DNA from: Chloroflexota bacterium
GTDB taxonomy: Bacteria; Chloroflexota; Dehalococcoidia; Bin125
DNA: 20,395 bases
Reading direction: 5' to 3'
Assembly: GCA_026705105.1 (NCBI GenBank)
Contig: JAPPBK010000293.1
Span: forward strand, 1 to 20,395
Under the pieces are notes generated by a model that was not told the origin of the DNA, made no database searches, and worked only from the letters and a program-made list of their open reading frames with translations. Position numbers and translations under genes: made by a program. Of the stretch, positions 15,851-20,395 are shown one piece after another (position 1 is the first letter of the stretch; every line of letters begins with the position of its first letter).

Positions 15851-15878
15851 ATCCTATGGGAGTGGTCGACGTTGTCAA
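15851..15878 (-). promoter_or_regulatory. Sigma-70-like promoter for the trp gene run
   Basis: On the minus strand a consensus -35 box TTGACA (15878-15873) is followed after 16 bases by TAGGAT (15856-15851), which matches four of six consensus -10 bases. The -35 box overlaps the gmk TGA stop codon. Transcription would begin near 15843-15845 and give a leader of about 190 bases before trpE. This would let trpE onwards be expressed separately from tyrA-aroA-gmk upstream, although read-through from that operon is also possible. Confidence 0.6.
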
Positions 15879-16486
15879 ACTTCGCGCGCGACACAGGTAC
15901 CACGAGACTGCCTGCTTCTGGCGTTGATCGCGTCGACGAGTCGTCGGGCGGCGTGATCGTGGTCGTCGTCGTCGTTGACGAGCACCAAGTCGAACCAGTC
16001 GGCCTCGGCCATTTCCGCTTCGGCCTCGGCCAGCCGGGCGGCCATTTCCTCCTCGGTCTCGGCGTCACGGGATCGCAGGCGCCGCGCAAGCGAGGCGATA
16101 TCGGGAGCGGTGATGAAGACGAGGAACGGGTGGTCCAGCTTGGTCTTGAGGGTGCGCGCGCCCTCGACATCAGTGCGCAAGATCACGGTGCGTCCCTGCG
16201 CGAGCAGGTCGTCGACGGCGGCGCGCGGGACGCCGCTGCGATGACCGTACGAAGTGACGTGCTCGAGGAAGGCGTCCTCGGCGACCCAGCGATCGAACTG
16301 CTCCTCGGAGAGGAAGACGTGGTGCACGCCATCGACTTCTCCTTGTCGCGGCGCTCGGGTTTTGGCCGTGGCTACCTTGGACAGTGTCCGGTCGAGCGCC
16401 ATCGCGGCGTTGATTACGGTGTCCTTGCCCGCGCCCGAAGGTCCGGAAATGACCACCACCAGCGGCGCTGGTTCAGACCGCGACAT
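15875..16486 (-). CDS. gmk: Guanylate kinase
   Basis: 203 residues. Phosphorylates GMP to GDP with ATP, an essential step in nucleotide metabolism. P-loop ISGPSGAGKDT (15-22 core) at the N-terminus, then RAPRQGEVDGVHHVFLSEEQFD (GMP-binding region), HVTSYGHRSGVP and VILRTDVEGART, where most homologues have LEIDVQGA, then a C-terminal lid and helix ending in NDDDDHDHAARRLVDAI. The substitutions near YGHRSGVP (usual YGTPxxxV) suggest a somewhat divergent member. The ATG lies inside the last 14 bases of aroA, so it belongs to the tyrA-aroA-gmk transcript. Guanylate kinase is not an aromatic pathway enzyme, and why it lies here is not obvious. The stop codon overlaps the trp promoter. Confidence 0.88.
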   Translation of the reverse strand: MSRSEPAPLVVVISGPSGAGKDTVINAAMALDRTLSKVATAKTRAPRQGEVDGVHHVFLSEEQFDRWVAEDAFLEHVTSYGHRSGVPRAAVDDLLAQGRTVILRTDVEGARTLKTKLDHPFLVFITAPDIASLARRLRSRDAETEEEMAARLAEAEAEMAEADWFDLVLVNDDDDHDHAARRLVDAINARSRQSRGTCVAREV

Positions 16487-17774
16487 GGCGCAGTCGATTC
16501 AGGTCGCGCCAGAAGCCGGGATACGAGATCTCGACCGCGTCGGCGCGCCGGATCGTGGTCGGACCGGACTCCGGTTCGGAGGCCAACGCGGCGACGGCAG
16601 CCGACATCGCGATCCGGTGATCGCCGTGCGAGTCCACCGTCGCGCCCCGCAGTTGTCCGCCCACAATCCGCATGCCGTCCGGCCACTCCTCGACCTCGAC
16701 CCCCATCGCCCGGAGCATCGACGCCGTCGCCGCGATCCGGTCCGACTCCTTGACCCGCAGCTCCGCGGCGTCGCGAATCTCGGTGACGCCCTGCGCCAGC
16801 GCCGCGGCGACGGCCAAGGTCGGGAGTTCGTCCACGGCCCGGACAATCAACTCATCGTCGAGCATCACACCATGCAGCGTTGCGCCGCGCACGACCAGAT
16901 CGGCAACCGGCTCGCCCGACGCCTCGCGCCGGTTGCCAAGTTCGATCCGCGCGCCCATCTGCCGCAGCGCGTCAATCACGCCGGTGCGCCTCGGATTGAC
17001 GCCGACGTTGGGCAGGCTGAGCTCGGAACCGGGAGTCATCGCGGCGGCGATCATCCAGTAGGCGGCCGCGCTGATGTCGCCGGGCACCTCGACATCACGC
17101 GGACGCAAGGGCGCGCCGGGTTCGACCCGGATGGTTGCGTCGTCGACTTGAATCTGCGCGCCCATCGCGGCCAAGATGCGCTCGGTGTGGTCGCGCGACG
17201 GTCCGGGCTCGACGATCCGGCTCGGCTCGGTGGCGCGCAGGGCAGCGAAGACGATGCAGCTCTTTACCTGTGCACTCGCGACTGGCATCTCGCCGTCGTA
17301 TCCGCGCACCGGGGCCGCGCTGCCATCGACCCAGAACGGCGCCGTCGCCGCGGAGTCGACCTGCACGTCCATCTGCGCCAACGGATCGAGCACTCGGCGC
17401 ATCGGCCGCGAACGCAGGGACCGGTCGCCGTCGAAGCTGCTGCGGAACGGGAGTCCCGCGGCGACGCCGCTGAGCAGGCGGATCGACGTGCCGCTGTTGC
17501 CGCAGTCAAGCACGCCGTCTGCAGGCCGGAAGCCGTCCTGACCCTGACTGCGGACGAGGATGCGGTCGTTGGACTCTTCGAACTCAACTCCCCACTGTCG
17601 CAGGCAGGCCATGGTCGAGCGGCAGTCGGCGCTGTCCAGCAGGCCGCGAATCTCGGCTTCGCCCGGGGCGAGGGCGTTGCAGATCAAGGCCCGGTGCGAG
17701 ATCGACTTGTCGCCGGGCACGCGCAGCGCGCCGCGAAGCGGGCCACCCGGATGGACCACGAACTCGTCGGTCAT
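16473..17774 (-). CDS. aroA: 3-phosphoshikimate 1-carboxyvinyltransferase (EPSP synthase)
   Basis: 433 residues. Joins shikimate 3-phosphate and phosphoenolpyruvate to give EPSP, the sixth shikimate step. Motifs: VPGDKSISHRAL (Lys23), LDCGNSGTSIRLLSG, GDRSLRSRPM, MPVASAQVKSCIV, VPGDISAAAYWMIAAA, RVKESDRI and SHGDHRIAM. The NSGTSIRLL loop and the ASAQVKS block resemble class II and Gram-positive type enzymes rather than the E. coli NAGTAMRPL form. All expected catalytic blocks are present and length is normal. Starts three bases after the tyrA stop (TGATCGATG) and its end overlaps the gmk start by 14 bp. Confidence 0.96.
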   Translation of the reverse strand: MTDEFVVHPGGPLRGALRVPGDKSISHRALICNALAPGEAEIRGLLDSADCRSTMACLRQWGVEFEESNDRILVRSQGQDGFRPADGVLDCGNSGTSIRLLSGVAAGLPFRSSFDGDRSLRSRPMRRVLDPLAQMDVQVDSAATAPFWVDGSAAPVRGYDGEMPVASAQVKSCIVFAALRATEPSRIVEPGPSRDHTERILAAMGAQIQVDDATIRVEPGAPLRPRDVEVPGDISAAAYWMIAAAMTPGSELSLPNVGVNPRRTGVIDALRQMGARIELGNRREASGEPVADLVVRGATLHGVMLDDELIVRAVDELPTLAVAAALAQGVTEIRDAAELRVKESDRIAATASMLRAMGVEVEEWPDGMRIVGGQLRGATVDSHGDHRIAMSAAVAALASEPESGPTTIRRADAVEISYPGFWRDLNRLRHVAV

Positions 17775-17777
17775 CGA

Positions 17778-18806
17778 TCAGTCGCGCCTCCAGCGCCCGC
17801 GGCGCGCCTCGTGCTCTTTCTCGCGCGCTTCGCTGCGCTTGGTCATCTGGCGCACGCGGTCATACAGGCGCGGGCTGACCAGGAGCGAAGCCATCTGCGA
17901 CGTGGCATCGGGGATTTCGGGGGATGCGCCGGCATCGGGGTCCATGTCGTCGCCGCCGAGGAATCGTGCGTGATTGATCTGGGCGGTGGAGAACTCGCGG
18001 AAGACATCCTCTTCCGTCTCATCGAGCAGATTGCGGACCCGGTCGAGTTCGAGCACGAGGCGGTCGATCCAGTGCTTGACCTGCTCGCGATTGGTGACCG
18101 CGATCTCCGTGGTCAGACTGGGATCGCCGGAGTTGTAGGCGGTCATGGCGCGGAATGTGTCGCCGGCGGCGCGGCCGAAGTCGGGCCAGCCGTCGGAGCC
18201 GCGCAGCATCGTGAACAGGGTCGAGGAGACGACGAGCGGCAGGTGCGACACGCCGGCCATCACGTAATCGTGTTCGGCCGCATCGAGAAAGTGGGGCGTC
18301 GCGCCGAGCTCGCGGACCATGCCAAGCACCGACTTGACGGCGGTCTCGGAGGCGGTCGATGAAGGGCTGAGGAACCAGCGCTTGCCGCGAAACAGGTCGG
18401 CGCTGGCGTTGTCGATCCCGAACGCCGAGGCGTCGCCCGCCATCGGGTGTCCGCCGACGAAGGAGACGCCGTTGGGCAAGTGTTGCTGCGCCCATGTGCC
18501 GATCTGGACCTTGGAGGCGGCGGTATCGGTGACGACCGCGCCGCGACCGAGACTCGAGGCGATCTCTTCCATCAGCTCGGCCGTCGCCGCCGGCGGGGTC
18601 GCGAGCACGACCAGGCCGGCGCCGTCGACCGCCTCTCGGGGATTGCCAACCACCCGGTCAACGGCATCCTGTTTGCCGGCCGCGTTGCGCGCCGGTCGCC
18701 AGTCGTCGAAGCCGACGACCTCGGTGTCCTTCAGTTTGGCTGCGCGCAGCCCCATGCCGATCGAGCCGCCGATGTAGCCCAGTCCAAGAATCGCAATCCG
18801 AGCCAC
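17778..18806 (-). CDS. tyrA: Prephenate dehydrogenase
   Basis: 342 residues from GTG 18806. Oxidatively decarboxylates prephenate to 4-hydroxyphenylpyruvate, the precursor of tyrosine. The N-terminal Rossmann fold has GLGYIGGSIG (8-17) and an Asp at the end of the second strand (VVGFD, Asp34), which favours NAD over NADP. The catalytic His is in GGHPMAG (His120), followed by HDYVMAGVSHLP and an all-helical C-terminal domain with FRAMTAYNSGDP. The C-terminal tail (about 315-342) is highly charged. An AGGAGG ribosome site lies five bases before the GTG, in an 11-base string identical to the one before trpA. No ACT domain is visible, so feedback by tyrosine is not indicated. It is first in its operon and divergent from the lytic-transglycosylase gene. 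Confidence 0.94.
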   Translation of the reverse strand: MARIAILGLGYIGGSIGMGLRAAKLKDTEVVGFDDWRPARNAAGKQDAVDRVVGNPREAVDGAGLVVLATPPAATAELMEEIASSLGRGAVVTDTAASKVQIGTWAQQHLPNGVSFVGGHPMAGDASAFGIDNASADLFRGKRWFLSPSSTASETAVKSVLGMVRELGATPHFLDAAEHDYVMAGVSHLPLVVSSTLFTMLRGSDGWPDFGRAAGDTFRAMTAYNSGDPSLTTEIAVTNREQVKHWIDRLVLELDRVRNLLDETEEDVFREFSTAQINHARFLGGDDMDPDAGASPEIPDATSQMASLLVSPRLYDRVRQMTKRSEAREKEHEARRGRWRRD

Positions 18807-18952
18807 GCCGGCCTCCTGTACTCGCCACGTTCGCAGACGCGTTGCGCTTGTCGCTCACGATATCGCAGCGGCGCTCGACGCAAGGGGGACCGAGCACCGT
18901 GATAGAGTCGGAACGCGTGGCAGCGCGAGGCTCTGGCGGGGCCGACGGGTCG
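18807..18952. promoter_or_regulatory. Divergent intergenic region between tyrA and the transglycosylase gene
   Basis: 146 bp separate the two start codons. On the minus strand TTGCGT (18883-18878), 15 bases, TATCGT (18862-18857) is a weak promoter candidate for tyrA; the spacer is shorter than ideal. On the plus strand GATAGAGTCGGAAC at 18901 resembles GCTAGAGTCGAAC upstream of the coiled-coil gene at 3472, so TAGAGT may be a -10 box in this organism, but no -35 box is convincing in either case. Confidence 0.3.
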
Positions 18953-20353
18953 ATGACGAGAGTGGATGGGGCCCAACTTCGACGTGGCCGACGGCGCGCT
19001 GGCCGTATGCGGGTCGGGGCCTGCGCGCTGTTTGTGATGCTCGCGCTGGGGCTGCTGTCGTTGCTGCGTCCCGCAGGCGCGGTTGCCGCACCGACCAGTT
19101 GTGCATTCGGCGGCGGCCCGCCGTTCGCGCTGCAATCGTTCGAGGCGCAGGAGTCGCGACAGCTGTTTCTGGACACGTTGCAGCTCGCTGCCGCCAATCG
19201 GCTCTTTCCTGGCGACGAGGAGTTTCAACTCCCCGCGTTAATCGTGGGCCAGGCCGGCGTTGCCGATCATGCGGCAAACATCCCGCCGCAGTTGCTGTAC
19301 GCCGTGGCCTGGATCGAGAGCAAGATGACGATGGCGGCGTCCCATGTCCCCTGGGGCACGCTGGGGCGGTCCTTGCTGTCGTTCGACTGCGGCTACGGGA
19401 TCATGCAGATCACGAGCACGATCGATAACGACGGGGGGCTGCCCTCGCGCTATGAGGCGCTGGTTGGAACTCACTTCGCATACAACATTGCCGCCGGCGC
19501 CGGGATCCTGGCGGAGAAGTGGAACGAGGACTACTTCCCCGTTGTCGGCGAACGCGAACCGAGCTTCATCGAGTCGTGGTACTTCGCGCTCTGGGCCTAC
19601 AACGGCTGGGCCTGGATTAACCATCCCGGCAATCCGATGTACAGCCCTGCGCGCGGCACATATGACTGCGACGCCGACCGCAGCGACTACTTCGACTATC
19701 CGTACCAGGAGCGGGTGCTGGGCTGCGTGATCAATCCTCCGCTCGTCGACGGGCAACGGCTGTGGGAGCCGCACCCGGTGGTGCTGCCCGACATCCCGGC
19801 CATGATCGCGCCGGGCGGCGCGCTCGACCCCGACCTGTTCTGGCAGTCGCTCGACCAGGTCCGGCAACGGATGAGCTTCAATCTGCCGTCGGGCGCGGTG
19901 CCTGCGAGGGCCGGCCTGGGCGCGGTGCCTGCGAGGGCCGGCCTGGGCGCGCTGCCGGACCGAGACGCGCTGCTGGGGATGCCGGAAGCGGACGGCCTGA
20001 TCGATGAGCTGGAGTTGTCGTCGAGCGAACTCTCGACGCGCGGCGCGTCGCTGCGGATCGAGAACCGGGGCAGCGGGCTGTTGGCCTGGCGGGTGCTGCG
20101 CACGCCGAGTTGGCTGGAGGTCGGCGTCCAGGCAGGAGTCGCGCTGGGCAACGGATATGACTTTGCGCGGGGACCGGAGGAGTCAGTGATTCCGATCACG
20201 GCCGCCGCCGGCGGCGTGCCCGAAGGATCGCACCGGGGATGGATTGAGCTGGAGTTTCACTACCCGGACGGGACGCCGTCAAGGCAGAGCGTCGCCATAT
20301 CATTGGACAAGCAGGGCGCGGCCTTCTACGAGGCGGGAACCCCGCAAAGCTGA
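18953..20353 (+). CDS. Secreted lytic-transglycosylase-like protein with BACON/Ig-like C-terminal domain
   Basis: 466 residues from ATG 18953 (other in-frame starts: an upstream open frame back to 18842, and ATG 19007). An Arg-rich n-region and hydrophobic stretch (about 20-42) ending AGAVAAP form a probable signal peptide. The SLT/goose-lysozyme-like core holds IPPQLLYAVAWIES with candidate catalytic Glu122, GYGIMQIT (147-154) and YNIAAGAGILAEKWN, as in family 1-type transglycosylases that cleave peptidoglycan. A Trp-rich segment follows. An exact 9-residue tandem repeat (314-331) lies in the linker. The C-terminal 110 residues, with LSSSELSTRGASLRIENRGSG and PSWLEV then a SHRGWIELEF strand, resemble BACON or choice-of-anchor Ig-like domains that bind or project from the surface. 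It probably works on the cell wall outside the membrane. Its stop directly abuts the tRNA gene. Confidence 0.8.
   Translation: MTRVDGAQLRRGRRRAGRMRVGACALFVMLALGLLSLLRPAGAVAAPTSCAFGGGPPFALQSFEAQESRQLFLDTLQLAAANRLFPGDEEFQLPALIVGQAGVADHAANIPPQLLYAVAWIESKMTMAASHVPWGTLGRSLLSFDCGYGIMQITSTIDNDGGLPSRYEALVGTHFAYNIAAGAGILAEKWNEDYFPVVGEREPSFIESWYFALWAYNGWAWINHPGNPMYSPARGTYDCDADRSDYFDYPYQERVLGCVINPPLVDGQRLWEPHPVVLPDIPAMIAPGGALDPDLFWQSLDQVRQRMSFNLPSGAVPARAGLGAVPARAGLGALPDRDALLGMPEADGLIDELELSSSELSTRGASLRIENRGSGLLAWRVLRTPSWLEVGVQAGVALGNGYDFARGPEESVIPITAAAGGVPEGSHRGWIELEFHYPDGTPSRQSVAISLDKQGAAFYEAGTPQS
19892..19945 (+). repeat. Exact 27-bp tandem duplication in the transglycosylase linker
   Basis: Two identical adjacent 27-base units (19892-19918 and 19919-19945) encode GAVPARAGL twice, in frame. 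A degenerate third unit (GALPDRDALLG) follows. The exact identity at the DNA level, not only the protein level, suggests recent slippage or unequal recombination, so copy number may vary between strains. Confidence 0.9.
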
Positions 20354-20395
20354 CCCCCCGTAGCTCAACCGGACAGAGCGACGGACTTCTAATCC
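20354..20395 (+). tRNA. tRNA-Arg (anticodon TCT), 5' part, cut by window end
   Basis: The acceptor 5' strand CCCCCCG (20354-20360) is followed by TA, D stem GCTC (20363-20366), loop with GG, GAGC (20376-20379), G26, anticodon stem ACGGA (20381-20385) and loop CTTCTAA (20386-20392), giving anticodon TCT, then TCC pairing back into the stem. The visible bases pair as expected for a tRNA. Position 1 would be C, where most bacterial tRNAs have G; the 3' strand lies beyond the window, so the first pair cannot be checked. It starts at the base after the stop codon of the preceding gene. Confidence 0.88.

Noticed and set aside
15655..15874. Classical tandem-Trp attenuator with terminator
   Set aside because: No adjacent TGG codons and no hairpin with a T-run are present; only a looser leader ORF and inverted repeat can be supported.
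16254..18362. 702-residue open frame on the plus strand
   Set aside because: It lies antisense to aroA, tyrA and part of gmk, all of which show conserved motifs. The product is low-complexity, rich in Arg, Gly and His with no recognisable domain, which is a common effect of high GC content.

Overview
The window is about 20.4 kb of GC-rich, densely packed bacterial chromosome. The best guess for the source is a member of the Chloroflexota, possibly related to Thermomicrobia. This is inferred from the order rsmD, coaD, coiled-coil protein, from a two-CMD-domain protein and CPBP proteins inside a trp operon, and from overall composition. No rRNA or other marker is present to settle it. Nothing resembles a prophage, IS element, CRISPR array or foreign island; the content is mainly core metabolism.

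Layout. (1) Positions 2-4100, plus strand: the 3' end of an HtrA/DegP-type serine protease, a membrane-anchored GH18-like protein with a lost catalytic Glu, rsmD and coaD, all joined by 1-4 bp stop/start overlaps. A DivIVA-like coiled-coil protein follows, and its reading frame seems to begin at a non-standard ATC codon. (2) Positions 4097-18806, minus strand: a near-continuous aromatic amino acid supercluster, in transcription order tyrA-aroA-gmk, then trpE-(degenerate Nudix)-(double CMD)-trpG-trpD-trpC-trpF-trpB-(CPBP)-(CPBP)-trpA, then aroH-aroF. (3) Positions 18953-20353, plus strand, divergent from tyrA: a secreted lytic-transglycosylase-like protein with a BACON/Ig-like tail. Its stop codon directly abuts the 5' part of a tRNA-Arg(TCT), which the window end cuts.

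How the genes work together. AroF (DAHP synthase) opens the shikimate pathway and AroA makes EPSP near its end. Chorismate is then split between AroH (chorismate mutase) plus TyrA (tyrosine branch) and TrpE/G/D/C/F/B/A, a complete set of tryptophan enzymes. Nearly every trp junction is a stop/start overlap (ATGA, TAATG, TGATG, GTGA or 8-11 bp), which points to translational coupling. A good sigma-70-like promoter (TTGACA, 16 bp, TAGGAT) overlaps the gmk stop. It is followed by a short leader ORF and an inverted repeat before trpE, so trpE onward probably has its own control.

The most unusual points are four non-trp proteins embedded and coupled inside the trp operon (degenerate Nudix, double CMD, two complete-motif CPBP proteases), the ATC start, and the catalytically degenerate GH18-like protein next to HtrA. 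I found no clearly new defence or mobile system; the embedded trp-operon passengers are the best candidates for undescribed biology.
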